Notes: generated by a model from the sequence alone, not told the origin. 64,000 nucleotides of DNA from an uncultured Methylocystaceae bacterium (GCA_903870245.1 CAIQCB010000033.1:92582-156581), one strand, 5' to 3'. Positions 1-12,932 are shown, counted from the stretch's first letter. Program-made: numbers and translations.

Positions 1-40
1 ACATCCAGGGCGACGATGAGACAGTCGCGTCGGTTTCGGG

Positions 41-661
41 TCATGCCGAAGGTTTGCCGCCATGCCCCGCCTTGCGATAGCGCCAGACGCGCGCCGGCGG
101 AATGTTCATTAAAATCGGCGCCGAGGCCTTGCCGACAAAGGCGCCGCTGACGCCGTGCGCATGCAGCGGCATCGGCGATTTGGTCAAACCGTAGGTGAAC
201 TGGATGAACAGGCCGTCGTCGCCCATCAGTTCAAAGGCCTGATGGAGAAGTTCGACGCGGTCGCGCTCCGGCCGCACGAGCAGCGGGAGGCTGGAGACGA
301 CGCAGGCGACAGGGCCATCGAGGCGGTCGGCGAGCGTCTTTTTTAACCCATAGGCGTCGCCCTGAACGATTCCGACGCCGGGATAACGTTCGGCGAGCAC
401 AGTGCAAAAGCGCGGTTCGTATTCCACCAGCAACAGTCTCTCGCGCGGCACGCCGCGCGCCACCAGCGCCTGGGTCACCGGTCCCGTTCCCGGTCCAAGT
501 TCGATGACCATTCCGGGACGCTCCAACTCAACATAGCTGGCCATGCGTTTGGCGAGCGCCGGTCCGGAGGGCGCGACGGCGCCGATCAGGCGCGGATTCT
601 CGATCCATTGGCGAATGAAATGAGCGCTGTCGGCGACCGCGGATTTCCTGTTCTGCGACAC
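41..661 (-). CDS. pmtA: Phospholipid N-methyltransferase (PmtA-type)
   Basis: A 206-residue class I SAM-dependent methyltransferase expected to methylate phosphatidylethanolamine towards phosphatidylcholine at the inner membrane. The SAM-binding motif VIELGPGTG lies at residues 52-60, preceded by the family-typical segment AVAPSGPALAKRM (29-40). There is no signal peptide. The start is GTG at 661 with an AAGG-like ribosome binding site about 11 bases upstream. It lies just downstream of dnaJ on the same strand, an arrangement common in Hyphomicrobiales. The fold is shared with KsgA-like rRNA methylases, but the length and N-terminal motif favour PmtA. Confidence 0.8.
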   Translation of the reverse strand: MSQNRKSAVADSAHFIRQWIENPRLIGAVAPSGPALAKRMASYVELERPGMVIELGPGTGPVTQALVARGVPRERLLLVEYEPRFCTVLAERYPGVGIVQGDAYGLKKTLADRLDGPVACVVSSLPLLVRPERDRVELLHQAFELMGDDGLFIQFTYGLTKSPMPLHAHGVSGAFVGKASAPILMNIPPARVWRYRKAGHGGKPSA

Positions 662-723
662 GGGTGGAGAACCTTTCGTGGTAGTTTCAGTCGGCGGCTT
701 TTACGCCGAAATTGTAAACAACG

Positions 724-1845
724 CTAGCCGCCAAACAAATCCTTCATCCTGGCGAAAAAGCCATGTTCCTCGGGATGGGTGTCGTGCGACGACTCCCGCT
801 CGAATTCGGCGAGCAATTCTCTTTGCTTTTTGTTGAGTTTCTGGGGCGTCTCGACGCTGATCTGGACATGCAGATCGCCATGCTCGCGGCCGCGCAAAAC
901 GGGCATGCCCTTGCCCTTCGCCTTGATCTGCTTGCCGGATTGGGAGCCTTCGGGAACCTTTAGATTCACTTCCGAGCCATCGAGCGCCCGGACGGTGATC
1001 TCGCCGCCCAGCGCAGCGCGGACCATTGAGATCGGCACGCGACAATAGAGATCGGCGCCATCGCGCTGAAAGAGCGGATGCGGCTTCACCGAAAGAAAAA
1101 TGTAAAGATCGCCGGCTGGACCGCCGCGCAAGCCGGCTTCGCCCTCGCCCGAGAGGCGGATGCGCGTTCCATCCTCGACGCCTGCCGGCACATTGACCGA
1201 AAGAGTGCGCTCAACCGTTTTGCGGCCGGCGCCATTACAATCGGGGCAGGGGTTGTCGATGGTTTCGCCACGACCCTGACAGCTCGGGCAGGTGCGCTCA
1301 ATGGCGAAAAAGCCCTGCTGGGCGCGCACCCTTCCCTGACCGCCGCAACTTTTGCAGACGCGTGGTTTCGAACCCGCTTTCGCGCCCGAGCCGCCGCAGG
1401 GCTCGCAGGCGATCGAGGTGGGAATTTTCAGCGTCGCCGCCTTGCCGGCGTAAGCCTCTTCGAGGGTGATCTCCATGTTGTATCGGAGATCCGAGCCTCG
1501 CTCGCGCCCGCCGGTCCGCGTGCGCCGACCCATCACGTCGCCAAACAGGTCCTCAAAGATGTCGGCCATCGACGCGCCGAAGCCGTCGCCGCCTCCAAAT
1601 CCTCCCATGCCGCCGCCGCCTTCGAAGGCCGCATGGCCGAATCGATCATAAGCGGCGCGTTTTTGGGAATCGCAGAGACACTGATAGGCCTCGTTCAATT
1701 CCTTGAAGCGAGCCTCGGCGGCTTTATCGCCGGGATGGCGGTCGGGATGACATTGCATCGCCGCTTTCCGGAAAGCGACTTTCATCTCGACTTCCGTACA
1801 GGTGCGGGAGACCCCAAGAACTTCGTAGTAGTCGCGTTTTGCCAT
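724..1845 (-). CDS. dnaJ: Chaperone protein DnaJ
   Basis: A 373-residue Hsp40 co-chaperone that delivers clients to DnaK and stimulates its ATPase. It has the full type I layout: a J-domain with HPD at 33-35, a Gly/Phe-rich linker (about 75-100), a zinc-finger region with four CxxCxGxG repeats (about 140-205) and a C-terminal substrate-binding domain. The ATG at 1845 was chosen because [11 protein letters not shown] is the canonical DnaJ N-terminus; an upstream in-frame extension to 1914 is unlikely. It is 147 bases downstream of dnaK on the same strand, probably one heat-shock operon. Confidence 0.97.
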   Translation of the reverse strand: MAKRDYYEVLGVSRTCTEVEMKVAFRKAAMQCHPDRHPGDKAAEARFKELNEAYQCLCDSQKRAAYDRFGHAAFEGGGGMGGFGGGDGFGASMADIFEDLFGDVMGRRTRTGGRERGSDLRYNMEITLEEAYAGKAATLKIPTSIACEPCGGSGAKAGSKPRVCKSCGGQGRVRAQQGFFAIERTCPSCQGRGETIDNPCPDCNGAGRKTVERTLSVNVPAGVEDGTRIRLSGEGEAGLRGGPAGDLYIFLSVKPHPLFQRDGADLYCRVPISMVRAALGGEITVRALDGSEVNLKVPEGSQSGKQIKAKGKGMPVLRGREHGDLHVQISVETPQKLNKKQRELLAEFERESSHDTHPEEHGFFARMKDLFGG

Positions 1846-1992
1846 GCGGTTGTCGCAAATCGTGTAGGTGGAGGAATTCAAAATCCGGAACCGCGCCAAG
1901 GCGCAAGGCGCCACTCGCGACGAACCCGGCGTTGGCGCGCCGGGTCCGGTTTCGCTATCGCATTGGAGCGGTCAAGACCATCCCCGCAGTCT

Positions 1993-3885
<1,893 letters not shown>

Positions 3886-4183
3886 AATGTTGTCCTTTCA
3901 GTCGATACGAGCGGACCCCGAGGCGGTCCTGTGCGGCGTATATGGACGGCGGCTCGCCAGGAGCCCGCCGCGCGATCCATCGCCTTTTTCCCATGACAAG
4001 ATTGTGTCCGCCGGTCGCCGACGCAAGAGCCGACAATCGCCCAAAATGGGAATCTTTCGACGTGCGCAGCCTCTGAGCCGCTTGTGTTCCCATGCCCCCG
4101 CCTTGACGCGGATTAAACCATAATAAATACAGTCATATCTACATTTTAACTCTGGCGCGTCGCCGGTCGACGGGAACAGGCTG
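3886..4183. promoter_or_regulatory. Divergent dnaK / efflux promoter region
   Basis: This 298-base intergenic stretch must hold the promoters for dnaK (minus) and the efflux operon (plus). The part nearest the efflux genes (about 4120-4145) is AT-rich. No sequence convincingly matching a sigma-32 heat-shock promoter was found on the minus strand; only weak matches such as CCATATAC near 3940 were seen. No gene is visible. Confidence 0.35.
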
Positions 4184-5308
4184 ATGCCTCACTTTCTGAA
4201 ATCCGTAAAGTCCCCGGACCCAGGTTGGCGCGACGCGACGCCCGGTCGTGGCGCGGCGCTGGCTATGGCTCTGCTGCTGTTTGGCGGCTGCGGACGGTCG
4301 GACGAGACCGCCAGAAAGGAGCCCGATCGGCCCGTTCTGATAGAATCGGCGCGCCTCTTGCCGCAGGGACAAATGCGCGACTTCGTGGCTACTATTCGGC
4401 CGAAAGTCGAAGTGGATCAAGGGTTCCGCGTATCCGGAAAAGTCGTCAAACGACTGGTGCAGGCGGGCGCGCGGGTCAACGAGGGCGACGTGCTGGCGCT
4501 TCTCGACGAACGCGACCTTCGCCTCCAGAAAGAACAGGCCGAAGCTGAGCTTGCGGCGGCGAAAATGGTCCTGACGCAGGCGGCCGGCGACGAGCAGCGG
4601 ACATTAACATTGCACAAGGACGGCTGGACCGCGCCGGCGGCGGTCGATCGCGTCCGAGCTTTAGCCCAGGAGGCGCGGGGTCGGGTCATGCGCGCCGAGC
4701 GCGCTGTCGAACTTTCCCGCAATTCTTTGACCTATGCGACCCTGCGCGCCGACAGCAATGGCGTGGTCACGCAAACGCTCATCGAACCCGGACAGGTTGT
4801 GGCCGCCGGTCAAACGGCGATCCGCATCGCGCGGGCCGGCGAGTTCGAAGCGGCAGTATCGCTGCCAGAGGATTTCGCCGCAGTCGCGGACGCCGGCGAG
4901 GCCACAGTCACTCTTTGGTCGAAGCCCGATAAGCATTACCGGGCGAAATTGCGGGAGCTCAGCCCAACAGCGGATGCCATGACCCGCACCTTCGCGGCGC
5001 GTTACACGATCCTCAATCCAGATTCGGCGATTTCGCTGGGCATGAGCGCCGTGCTCGACATCGCGACCCCCGGGGCACGGCCGATGGCCCGTGTGCCCCT
5101 CCCGGCCTTGTTCAACCAGGGAAGCGGCCCGTCGCTCTGGACCATCGACGCCGACAATCGCCTGAAACTCTTGCCGGTAGAGGTCGTGCGCTATGAAAAC
5201 GACAGCGTGATCGTGACCGGCGTCAAGCAAGGCGAACCCATCGTCGTTCTCGGCGCCCACAAGCTGGAAGTCGGGCGCAAGGTGCGCACGATGCAGCGGC
5301 CGAGCTAG
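4184..5308 (+). CDS. RND efflux periplasmic adaptor (MFP) lipoprotein
   Basis: A 374-residue membrane-fusion protein of the HlyD/AcrA type that bridges an inner-membrane RND pump to an outer-membrane channel. The N-terminus has a hydrophobic segment ending in LLLFGGC (about 30-36), compatible with a lipoprotein signal with an imperfect lipobox. A biotinyl-lipoyl-like segment (GFRVSGKVVKRLVQAGARVNEG) is followed by a coiled-coil hairpin (about 105-160) and beta-barrel regions. It ends 8 bases before the RND permease, so the two form an operon. No outer-membrane channel gene is adjacent. Confidence 0.88.
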   Translation: MPHFLKSVKSPDPGWRDATPGRGAALAMALLLFGGCGRSDETARKEPDRPVLIESARLLPQGQMRDFVATIRPKVEVDQGFRVSGKVVKRLVQAGARVNEGDVLALLDERDLRLQKEQAEAELAAAKMVLTQAAGDEQRTLTLHKDGWTAPAAVDRVRALAQEARGRVMRAERAVELSRNSLTYATLRADSNGVVTQTLIEPGQVVAAGQTAIRIARAGEFEAAVSLPEDFAAVADAGEATVTLWSKPDKHYRAKLRELSPTADAMTRTFAARYTILNPDSAISLGMSAVLDIATPGARPMARVPLPALFNQGSGPSLWTIDADNRLKLLPVEVVRYENDSVIVTGVKQGEPIVVLGAHKLEVGRKVRTMQRPS

Positions 5309-5316
5309 GTCATTCG

Positions 5317-8300
5317 ATGCGCCGCATCAATCTCTCCGAATGGGCCGTTCGACGCCCGACGCTGATCTTTTTTCTCATTCTCGCCGTGAGCGTCGCGGGT
5401 ATTTTGTCCTACAAAAAAATAGGACGCGACGAAGATCCCTCCTTCACGATCAAGCTTGCGGTCGTTACCGCCAAATGGCCGGGCGCCACCACGCAGGACA
5501 TGCGGGATCAGGTTGTCGATCTTTTCGAGAAAAAAATCCAGGAACTGCCCTATCTCGACAAGATCGAAACCTACGCAAAGCCAGGCTTCATGGCGATGCA
5601 AGTGAATTTCAAGGATGCAACGCCGGCGAAGGAGGTGCCGACGCTTTTTTATCAGCTCAGGAAAAAGCTTGGCGATATCCAGAACGATTTGCCGCGCGGA
5701 GTGATTGGTCCGCAGGTCAACGATGAATATGGCGACGTGGACTCGGTGCTTTACGCGATCAGTGGCGAGGGCGCCGATTACGCCTTGCTCGACAAGATCG
5801 CCGAGGTGTTGCGCAAGCGCTTTCTCGAAGTGCCGAACGCGACAAAAGTCGAGGTCGTCGGCAAGCAGGAACGACGCATTTATGTCGAGTTCAGCGGCGT
5901 TAAGGCCGGGACGCTGGGGATCGAACAGCAGGCGATTTTCGACTCGCTATCCAGGCAGAACGACGTGGCCGACGCCGGCGTCTTCGAGACCGGCGATAAT
6001 CGTGTGCGCGTCCAGGTGACGGAGGCGCTCAAGGGAGTCGACGCCATCGCCGCCGTCCCGGTCGAGGGCAATGGCAAGGTAATCCGTCTCGGCGACGGCG
6101 CGAAAGTTTACGAGGGATTCGAAGACCCGCCCCGGACTCTGGCGCGGTTCAATGGCAAGCCGGCGATCATGGTCGGCGTCGTCATGGCCAAGGGCGCCAA
6201 TATCCTCCAATTTGGCGAACTGATGCGGGCGGCTGTCGAAGACGTGCGCGCGCAGACACCGGTTGGAATCGACATCGATCAGATCGCGGACCAGCCAAAG
6301 GTCGTGGAGGCGGCGGTCAACGAATTCACGAACTCATTCCTTGAGGCGCTGGTCATCGTGCTGGGCGTCAGTTTCGTTTCTCTCGGTTTCCGCACCGGCA
6401 TTATCGTGGCCATGTCGGTGCCGCTGGTGCTGGCGCTGGTGTTTATCTTCATGGACGCCAAGGGCATCGACCTGCAACGCATATCCCTCGGCGCCCTCAT
6501 TATCGCTCTCGGGCTTCTTGTCGATGACGCCATCATCGCCGTCGAAATGATGATGGTGAAGATGGAACAGGGCTACAGTCGCTACAAGGCGGCGACCTTC
6601 GCCTGGGACTCCACCGCTTTTCCAATGCTGACGGGCACGTTGATCACAGCGGCCGGCTTCATGCCGGTGGGTTTTGCAAACTCCGGCGTCGGCGAATACA
6701 CCGGCTCAATGTTTTGGGTGTTGCTGGTGGCCTTGCTCTCTTCCTGGCTGGTGGCGGTTTTGTTCACGCCCTATCTTGGGGTCAAGCTCTTGCCGGATTT
6801 CAGCAAGCTGCGCCCCCATCACGAGCCGGACGAAATCTACAATACGCCCAATTACCGGCGGTTGCGCGCCGTTGTCACATGGGCCGTCGATCATCGCTAT
6901 CAGGTTATCGCCGGCGTTATCGGCGTTTTTCTTCTGGCCTGCCTGGGTTTTATTGTCGTCCAGAAACAGTTCTTCCCCTACGCCGAACGTCTTGAACTCT
7001 TCATTCAGATTCAATCGCCGGAAGGCGCATCCATTACGGCTTCGCAGCGAGTGGCGCATGAAGCGGAAGGGTTGCTGAAAAACGATCCCGACGTCGATTA
7101 TTTCTCCACCTATATTGGACAGGGACCTCCGCGTTTCTGGCTCGGGCTCAACCCGCAATTGCCCAAAGAGTCCTATTCGGAAATTGTGGTTATGACGAAA
7201 GACTCCGCCGCACGCGAACGCCTGAAAGCCCGGCTGGAGAATGCCGTTGCGCAGGGCGCGTTGGCTCAGGCGCGCGTTCACATCGAACGTTTTAGCTATG
7301 GCCCGCCGGTCGGCATGCCGGTGTCTTTCCGCGTCATTGGACCGGACGTCCTGAAGGTTAGAGACATCGCCTATCAGGTGCGAGATATCATGCGCGCCGA
7401 TCCGGGCGTCGAGGAGCCGCATCTCTCCTGGAACGAACAGACGCCCGTTATGCGATTGGTGATCGACCAGGATCGCGCGCGATTGCTGGGCGTTACGCCG
7501 CAGGACGTGTCCATGCGTCTCAACCTGCTGATCTCCGGGGTCACGGTCACGAAACTGCGCGATGGCATCGATCAGGTGCCGGTCGTCATGCGCGCGTCGC
7601 CCGAGGAGCGCGGCGATCTTGGCCATATCGCCGATCTGGTCATTTACACGCGCGACGGCAAACAGGTGACGCTTTCTCAGATCGCCAGAGTCGTTCCCGA
7701 TCACGAAGAGCCGCTCATCTGGCGTCGCAACCGGAATATGATGATCAAGGTTCAGACGGGCGTGAAAGATGGGGTGCAAGCCCCTGACGTCTCCACCCGC
7801 ATCTGGCCGAAGCTGGCGCAAATTCGCGAGGCGCTCCCGCCCGGCTACCGGATCGAAATGGGCGGGGCGATCGAGGAATCGACGAAGGGAAACGCATCGA
7901 TTTTCAGCATTTTTCCCATGGTGGGTCTTATCATGCTGACGCTGGTCATGCTGCAATTGCAGGATTTCACCCGCGCCGGTCTGGTGATGATGAGCGCGCC
8001 GCTTGGCGTGATCGGCGCCTCGCTGGCGCTCAATGTCGCGCATGCGCCCTTCGGCTTCGTTGCATTGCTCGGGCTGTTCGCATTGTCGGGAATGGATATG
8101 CGAAACTCGATCATTCTGGTCGATCAGGTTCGACAGGATCTCGAAAACGGCGCGACCTACCGCGAGGCGATCATCGGCGCGACCGTGCGACGGACCCGTC
8201 CAGTCATGCTGACGGCGCTGGCGGCGGTTCTGGCCATGATTCCGTTGTCGCGCTCGGCCTTCTGGGGGCCGATGGCCCTGACGGTTATGGGCGGACTGTT

Positions 8301-8427
8301 TGTCGCGACCTTTCTAACCGTGCTTTTTTTGCCAGCGCTTTACGCCGTCTGGTTTCGTCATCGTCTGGATTCGCGGGATGAGACTAATTCCGATGCGGCG
8401 GCGGCGGCCGCAGAATTGGGCGGCTGA
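5317..8427 (+). CDS. RND efflux transporter permease (AcrB/HAE1-like)
   Basis: A 1036-residue proton-driven resistance-nodulation-division pump. It has the duplicated architecture of the family: TM1 near 15-30, a large periplasmic loop, a TM block around 335-540, a second periplasmic loop, and a final TM block (about 865-1020). The segment LGLLVDDAIIAVEMM (about 395-409) is the TM4 proton-relay motif with paired aspartates. Sequence features such as GRDEDPSFTIKLAVVTAKWPG resemble the simpler RND subgroup that pairs with lipoprotein adaptors. It is co-transcribed with the upstream adaptor. Substrate is unknown. Confidence 0.93.
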   Translation: MRRINLSEWAVRRPTLIFFLILAVSVAGILSYKKIGRDEDPSFTIKLAVVTAKWPGATTQDMRDQVVDLFEKKIQELPYLDKIETYAKPGFMAMQVNFKDATPAKEVPTLFYQLRKKLGDIQNDLPRGVIGPQVNDEYGDVDSVLYAISGEGADYALLDKIAEVLRKRFLEVPNATKVEVVGKQERRIYVEFSGVKAGTLGIEQQAIFDSLSRQNDVADAGVFETGDNRVRVQVTEALKGVDAIAAVPVEGNGKVIRLGDGAKVYEGFEDPPRTLARFNGKPAIMVGVVMAKGANILQFGELMRAAVEDVRAQTPVGIDIDQIADQPKVVEAAVNEFTNSFLEALVIVLGVSFVSLGFRTGIIVAMSVPLVLALVFIFMDAKGIDLQRISLGALIIALGLLVDDAIIAVEMMMVKMEQGYSRYKAATFAWDSTAFPMLTGTLITAAGFMPVGFANSGVGEYTGSMFWVLLVALLSSWLVAVLFTPYLGVKLLPDFSKLRPHHEPDEIYNTPNYRRLRAVVTWAVDHRYQVIAGVIGVFLLACLGFIVVQKQFFPYAERLELFIQIQSPEGASITASQRVAHEAEGLLKNDPDVDYFSTYIGQGPPRFWLGLNPQLPKESYSEIVVMTKDSAARERLKARLENAVAQGALAQARVHIERFSYGPPVGMPVSFRVIGPDVLKVRDIAYQVRDIMRADPGVEEPHLSWNEQTPVMRLVIDQDRARLLGVTPQDVSMRLNLLISGVTVTKLRDGIDQVPVVMRASPEERGDLGHIADLVIYTRDGKQVTLSQIARVVPDHEEPLIWRRNRNMMIKVQTGVKDGVQAPDVSTRIWPKLAQIREALPPGYRIEMGGAIEESTKGNASIFSIFPMVGLIMLTLVMLQLQDFTRAGLVMMSAPLGVIGASLALNVAHAPFGFVALLGLFALSGMDMRNSIILVDQVRQDLENGATYREAIIGATVRRTRPVMLTALAAVLAMIPLSRSAFWGPMALTVMGGLFVATFLTVLFLPALYAVWFRHRLDSRDETNSDAAAAAAELGG

Positions 8428-8564
8428 GCAAACCGTTCCCGTCGAAGAAATGGCGCTGGTTAATCCTGTTCCGGACTCAGATGCCGGGGGCGCAGGAGAC
8501 TCCATTGATTCACGGGAAAAAATCGTGATGATGACGTTTCCATGAAACAACCGCCGGATTAGAG

Positions 8565-9389
8565 ATGAAAGTCACCCTGGTTCAGATGAATTCGATTGAC
8601 GACAAGGCCGTCAACCTCGCCAATGCGCGCGCGCTGATTGAGCAGGCGGTTCGGCAGGAAAGCCCTGACTGGATTTGTCTGCCGGAGGTCTTCGATTTCA
8701 TGGGCGGCTCGCGCGCCGAGAAAATGGCTGCCGCTGAAGAACTGCCCGGGGGCCCTGCCTATGAGATGTGCAGTGAGCTTGCGCGCAAACATAAGGTCTT
8801 CATTCACGCGGGCTCGATTCTGGAAAAAATCCCGCATGAGGACCGTCTCCACAACACCAGCGTCGCGTTCAATCGCGATGGCGAAGAGGTGGCGCGGTAT
8901 CACAAAATTCACATGTTCGACATCACCGCCCCGGATGGCGCAAAATATCATGAAAGCGCCGCTTTCAAGCCGGGAGACGCGGTGGTGACCTACGACTGCG
9001 AAGGCTTCAGGATCGGCTGCGTCATTTGTTACGATCTGCGCTTTCCATACCTTTTTCAGGCCCTCGCCCAGAAGAACGTCGATATTGTTGCGCTACCCGC
9101 CGCCTTCACGCTGGTGACCGGCAAGGATCACTGGGAGGTGCTCTGCCGCGCCCGCGCCATCGAAATGCAGGCCTATGTCTGCGCGCCGGCCCAGACAGGT
9201 TCGCACAAGGCCGGACACGAGACGCGCTTCACTTACGGGAACTCCCTGATCGCCGATCCATGGGGGCACGTAGTCGCGAGGGCTTCGGAAGGACCGGGCC
9301 TTGTGTCCTCCCACATCGATCTAGATAGAATCCGTAAAATCAGAGCGATGATCCCTGTCGCGCAGCATCGGGTGAACTTGCCGGTCTAG
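8565..9389 (+). CDS. Carbon-nitrogen hydrolase (nitrilase superfamily, Nit-like)
   Basis: A 274-residue cytosolic amidase. The catalytic triad is visible as E41 (in CLPEVFDF), K114 (in RYHKIHMFD) and C155 (in VICYDLRFP). Overall pattern and length match the Nit1/Nit2 branch, whose members hydrolyse omega-amides or deaminated glutathione; the exact substrate is inferred, not seen. The start is ATG at 8565. It lies 137 bases after the RND permease and is probably transcribed separately. Confidence 0.88.
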   Translation: MKVTLVQMNSIDDKAVNLANARALIEQAVRQESPDWICLPEVFDFMGGSRAEKMAAAEELPGGPAYEMCSELARKHKVFIHAGSILEKIPHEDRLHNTSVAFNRDGEEVARYHKIHMFDITAPDGAKYHESAAFKPGDAVVTYDCEGFRIGCVICYDLRFPYLFQALAQKNVDIVALPAAFTLVTGKDHWEVLCRARAIEMQAYVCAPAQTGSHKAGHETRFTYGNSLIADPWGHVVARASEGPGLVSSHIDLDRIRKIRAMIPVAQHRVNLPV

Positions 9390-9608
9390 GCGATCAGCCC
9401 CGGGTCACGCGCGTCTTATTGTGAGCGCCGCCGGCGTCCGGGAGCGTCTGAACGCAGCGCGCCAAGACTTGCCAACCGCGCAGTCCGGCGCGCTGACGCT
9501 TGACTCTAGAGTATTTTCACGCATTGAATGATCTTGCGGTCGGCTAATCCCCTATGGGTGCAGGTTCGTATCGTCATCCAACATCCATTAGTATTGCGTT
9601 CGCTCACC

Positions 9609-9941
9609 ATGGTCAGAAAAAGCGCTCCCGGGAATACATTGACTCGCGCCGCCTTACGGGAGGCCGTGTATAGCTGTTGCCCGACACTATCCCGCTCGGA
9701 AGCGCGGAAGATCCTCGACGCCACCTTCGAGGAAATCAGCGAAGCGCTTTTACGAGGTGAATCCGTTAAATTACGCTCATTTGGCACGTTCAACGTTCGC
9801 TCGAAGCGTGAGAGGATCGGACGTAATCCCAAGACAGGCGTCGAGGCCAAAATCACACCCCGGCGCGTTCTGACCTTCAAGGCCTCCCCGGTTCTGGTCG
9901 CCCATGTAAACGGCGACGCGATCATTCCCGAAGAAGATTAA
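9609..9941 (+). CDS. Integration host factor alpha-like DNA-bending protein
   Basis: A 110-residue HU/IHF-family protein. The diagnostic beta-arm segment RERIGRNPKTG (about 62-72) followed by PRRVLTFKAS is closer to IHF-alpha than to HU. The ATG at 9609 is chosen because family homology starts there; its ribosome binding site is weak. The tail after the usual end carries an acidic IIPEED. Core alphaproteobacterial ihfA normally has other neighbours, so this may be a paralogue. Whether it is the only IHF-alpha gene cannot be judged from the window. Confidence 0.8.
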   Translation: MVRKSAPGNTLTRAALREAVYSCCPTLSRSEARKILDATFEEISEALLRGESVKLRSFGTFNVRSKRERIGRNPKTGVEAKITPRRVLTFKASPVLVAHVNGDAIIPEED

Positions 9942-10098
9942 TCTTTTTTCGCCTCGCATTCTCACGGCCAAACGTTATACGCGTCGGGACCTCACCCCCG
10001 TCATGGCGCGCTGCGGCGTCTGTCCTCGAAAGCGCCTTGTTTCAGGCGGAAACAGGCCGCTCTGAGCGCAATCGCCTTGCGTGGCCGAAGGAAGCATC

Positions 10099-12198
10099 AT
10101 GCATAAGCTAAGCATCGCCGTCGCTGGTTTCGCCCTTCTTTCGGCGGCCTGTGGACTTCACGCGCACGATGGCGATTTGTTCATTCTGGCGGCGGCGGCG
10201 GCGCTCTGCGCTTTCACCACGCGCCGGGCCGCCTCGATTTCGAGCTTTATGAAGATTTTTGTCGGGATCTTCTCGACCGAGACAATAGTCTTTGGCCTCG
10301 TGCGTCTGATGCAGGCCGAAGGCCTCTGGCCAAAGGCTTTGACCGATTACGCCCCCGCCGACATCATGGCGCTGACGGTCGCGATTTTTTCAATCCTCGT
10401 CTATCTTGTGTCCAACATCGGCGTCGTGCGCGAGATGAACCGCATCGCCGATCTGTTCTTCGATTCACATGACCGGGGCGAAGGCCGGGTCTGGCCGTTT
10501 CCGGCCTTTGGCGCACGCGAAAGTCTGATCGCTGTCGCCATGATCGTCGTGCTGGTTTTGATCAATCAGGCGCAAGTCGGCATCTCGGTGCGCCTCTCCA
10601 TTTTCAATCGCGACTGGTTCAATGCGATTCAGGAGAAAAACGCTGCAGAGTTCTGGCGTCAACTTCTCTACATCTTCACGCCCTGGGCCTTCGGTTATGT
10701 CGCTCTGGCGGTGATCGAATTCGTTCTGCAATCGATGCTCGTCATTCGCTGGCGTCGCTGGTTGACCGAGCATTATGTCGAACGCTGGCTCGGCGGACAC
10801 TCGCATTACGGCATGGTGCTGGCGGGCGGCGACGCCGACAACCCGGATCAGCGTATCGCCGAAGACGTGAACCGTTTCATCAGCGGCGGCGAGGACGGCT
10901 ATGGCGTCTATTCCTATTCGATCCTGCTGATCTCGACTGTGAGTTCACTGGTGTCGTTTTCGGTGATGCTCTGGGAGTTGTCAGGCAATTACCCGTTGCC
11001 GGGCACCAGCATTTATGTGCCGGGCTTTCTGTTCTGGGTGGTGCTCTTATATGCGGCGCTCGGAACGTTTATTACTCATTTGATCGGTCGTTCGCTCACC
11101 GTTCTCTATTTCGATCGTCAGCGGCGCGAGGCCGATTTTCGTTTTTCCCTGGCGCGATTGCGCGAATACAGCGAACAGATCGCCCTGCTGTCTGGAGAAA
11201 AGACCGAGCGACTGTCGCTTTTTCATCGCTTCAGCGGCATCGTGCTCAATTATCTGGCCATCGTGCGCAAGCGCAAGGAGCTGATGGCCTTCACGGCGGC
11301 CTATGGTCAGTTATCGCCGATCATCCCCTATGTCATTACCGCGCCGTTTTATTTTGCTGGAAAAATCCCGCTGGGCGTCATGACGCAAACCGCGAGCGCG
11401 TTTGGTCGGGTCGAAGGCGCCCTCACATTTTTCATTAACTATTATACCTCGCTGGCGAACTTCAAATCCGTGCTGGATCGGTTGAGCTCCTTTGACGTAG
11501 CGATCGACGCCGCGCGCGCCAGCGCGAAGAAATCCCAACATGTTGCGCGCATTGAAGGCGATGTTCTTGCCCTCAAGGATGTGACGCTGTCCTTGCCGGA
11601 TGGGCGACAGATCGTCCACGCAGATCACCTGAAGTTTGAGGCGGGCCCCGCCGTGCTTCTCACTGGTCCTTCCGGTTCCGGCAAATCGACGCTTTTTCGC
11701 GCCATCTCGGGCATCTGGCCCTATGTCGCCGGCGAGATCGTTCTGCCCAAGGACACGCGCATCATGCTGGCGCCGCAACGTCCCTACATTCCGATGGGCC
11801 CATTGTCGGCGGCCATAGTCTATCCGGCGCCGCCCGAATCCTGCGCTCGCGCCGATATCGAGGAGGCGTTGCGCGCTGCCCGGCTCGCGCCTTTCATCGA
11901 GCGTCTGGACGAAGATAATCACTGGGGCCAACGTATGTCCGGCGGCGAGCAACAACGGGTCGCCATCGCCCGCGCCCTGCTGGCGCAGCCGCAATGGCTT
12001 TTCCTCGACGAAGCGACCTCGGCGCTCGACGAGAAGCTGGAGGGCGAGATTTATCGCATGTTGCGCGAACGTTTACCGGGCACGACCATCGTCTCCATCG
12101 GTCATCGTTCAACGCTTCTGGACTATCATGATCGTCATATCGAAATGGCGCCCATGGCCAATGGATTATTCGCGCCCGTTGATAAGGTCGTGGCGTGA
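10099..12198 (+). CDS. ABC transporter ATP-binding/permease fusion (SbmA/BacA-like, BclA type)
   Basis: A 699-residue inner-membrane transporter. The N-terminal half is an SbmA/BacA-type membrane domain (NRDWFNAIQ near 170). The C-terminal half is an ATPase with Walker [10 protein letters not shown] (about 523-531), signature SGGEQQR (about 614-620) and Walker B FLDEAT (about 635). Homologues import peptides or cobalamin, or protect against antimicrobial peptides. ATG 10099 is preferred over GTG 10081 because it has a GAAGGAAG ribosome binding site. Its stop overlaps the rlmE start by 4 bases. Confidence 0.88.
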   Translation: MHKLSIAVAGFALLSAACGLHAHDGDLFILAAAAALCAFTTRRAASISSFMKIFVGIFSTETIVFGLVRLMQAEGLWPKALTDYAPADIMALTVAIFSILVYLVSNIGVVREMNRIADLFFDSHDRGEGRVWPFPAFGARESLIAVAMIVVLVLINQAQVGISVRLSIFNRDWFNAIQEKNAAEFWRQLLYIFTPWAFGYVALAVIEFVLQSMLVIRWRRWLTEHYVERWLGGHSHYGMVLAGGDADNPDQRIAEDVNRFISGGEDGYGVYSYSILLISTVSSLVSFSVMLWELSGNYPLPGTSIYVPGFLFWVVLLYAALGTFITHLIGRSLTVLYFDRQRREADFRFSLARLREYSEQIALLSGEKTERLSLFHRFSGIVLNYLAIVRKRKELMAFTAAYGQLSPIIPYVITAPFYFAGKIPLGVMTQTASAFGRVEGALTFFINYYTSLANFKSVLDRLSSFDVAIDAARASAKKSQHVARIEGDVLALKDVTLSLPDGRQIVHADHLKFEAGPAVLLTGPSGSGKSTLFRAISGIWPYVAGEIVLPKDTRIMLAPQRPYIPMGPLSAAIVYPAPPESCARADIEEALRAARLAPFIERLDEDNHWGQRMSGGEQQRVAIARALLAQPQWLFLDEATSALDEKLEGEIYRMLRERLPGTTIVSIGHRSTLLDYHDRHIEMAPMANGLFAPVDKVVA

Positions 12199-12929
12199 GC
12201 GAGGAAAACAAAGGCTCGGGTCGTGAGAGTGGCCGCTCGCTCAAAACGCGCGTCAAGACTGCGCGCAAGCGAACGCTGTCATCGACCCTTTGGCTTGAGC
12301 GTCAGCTCAACGATCCTTACGTCGCCCGCGCAAAACGCGAAGGCTATCGTTCCCGCGCAGCTTACAAGCTCCTTGAGATGGACGAACGTTTTCATTTGTT
12401 CAAACCGGGCGGCCGAATTGTCGATCTTGGCGCCGCGCCGGGCGGTTGGTCTCAGGTCGCCGCCGACAGGGTGAAGGCGAAGGATGGACGCGGCAAGGTG
12501 GTCGGGGTCGATCTGCTCGATATGGAGCCAATCGCCGGCGTGACCTTCGCTGTAAAGGATTTTAATGACGACGACGCACCGGTTCTGATCAAGTCTATGC
12601 TCGGCGGCGAGGCCGACGGCGTTATGTCGGACATGGCGGCAAACGCAACCGGTCACCGGCAAACCGATCATTTGCGGATTGTCGCGCTGGCTGAGCTGGC
12701 GGCGGAGTTTGCGATGGAGGTATTGGCGTCGGGCGGATTTTTCGTCGCCAAGGTGTTACAGGGCGGCACCGAGGGGCAGTTGCTCGCCAGACTTAAGCGG
12801 GACTTCGCTACAGTGCGTCATGTCAAGCCCGCCGCAAGCCGCGCAGACTCAGCTGAGCTTTACGTGCTGGCGACAGGCTTTCGCGGTCGGCGCAAAGCCG
12901 CGAGAGCGCCGGACGACATCCCCGCATAA
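12195..12929 (+). CDS. rlmE: 23S rRNA (uridine-2'-O-)-methyltransferase RlmE (FtsJ/RrmJ)
   Basis: A 244-residue SAM-dependent enzyme that methylates the 2'-O of a uridine in the 23S rRNA A-loop. The SAM motif DLGAAPGGW is at 77-85; catalytic residues sit in AYKLLE (K58), the MSDMAAN segment and [10 protein letters not shown] basic N-terminal extension (residues 1-30) is typical of alphaproteobacterial versions. It starts with GTG overlapping the ABC transporter stop, so translation is likely coupled. Confidence 0.95.
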   Translation: MSEENKGSGRESGRSLKTRVKTARKRTLSSTLWLERQLNDPYVARAKREGYRSRAAYKLLEMDERFHLFKPGGRIVDLGAAPGGWSQVAADRVKAKDGRGKVVGVDLLDMEPIAGVTFAVKDFNDDDAPVLIKSMLGGEADGVMSDMAANATGHRQTDHLRIVALAELAAEFAMEVLASGGFFVAKVLQGGTEGQLLARLKRDFATVRHVKPAASRADSAELYVLATGFRGRRKAARAPDDIPA

Positions 12930-12932
12930 TTC

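Noticed and set aside
3886..4140. Sigma-32 type heat-shock promoter for dnaK
   Set aside because: Only partial matches with wrong spacing were found; not strong enough to place.
6706..8043. Long minus-strand frame opposite the RND permease
   Set aside because: Antisense shadow of a certain transporter gene; low-complexity, His/Arg-rich translation.
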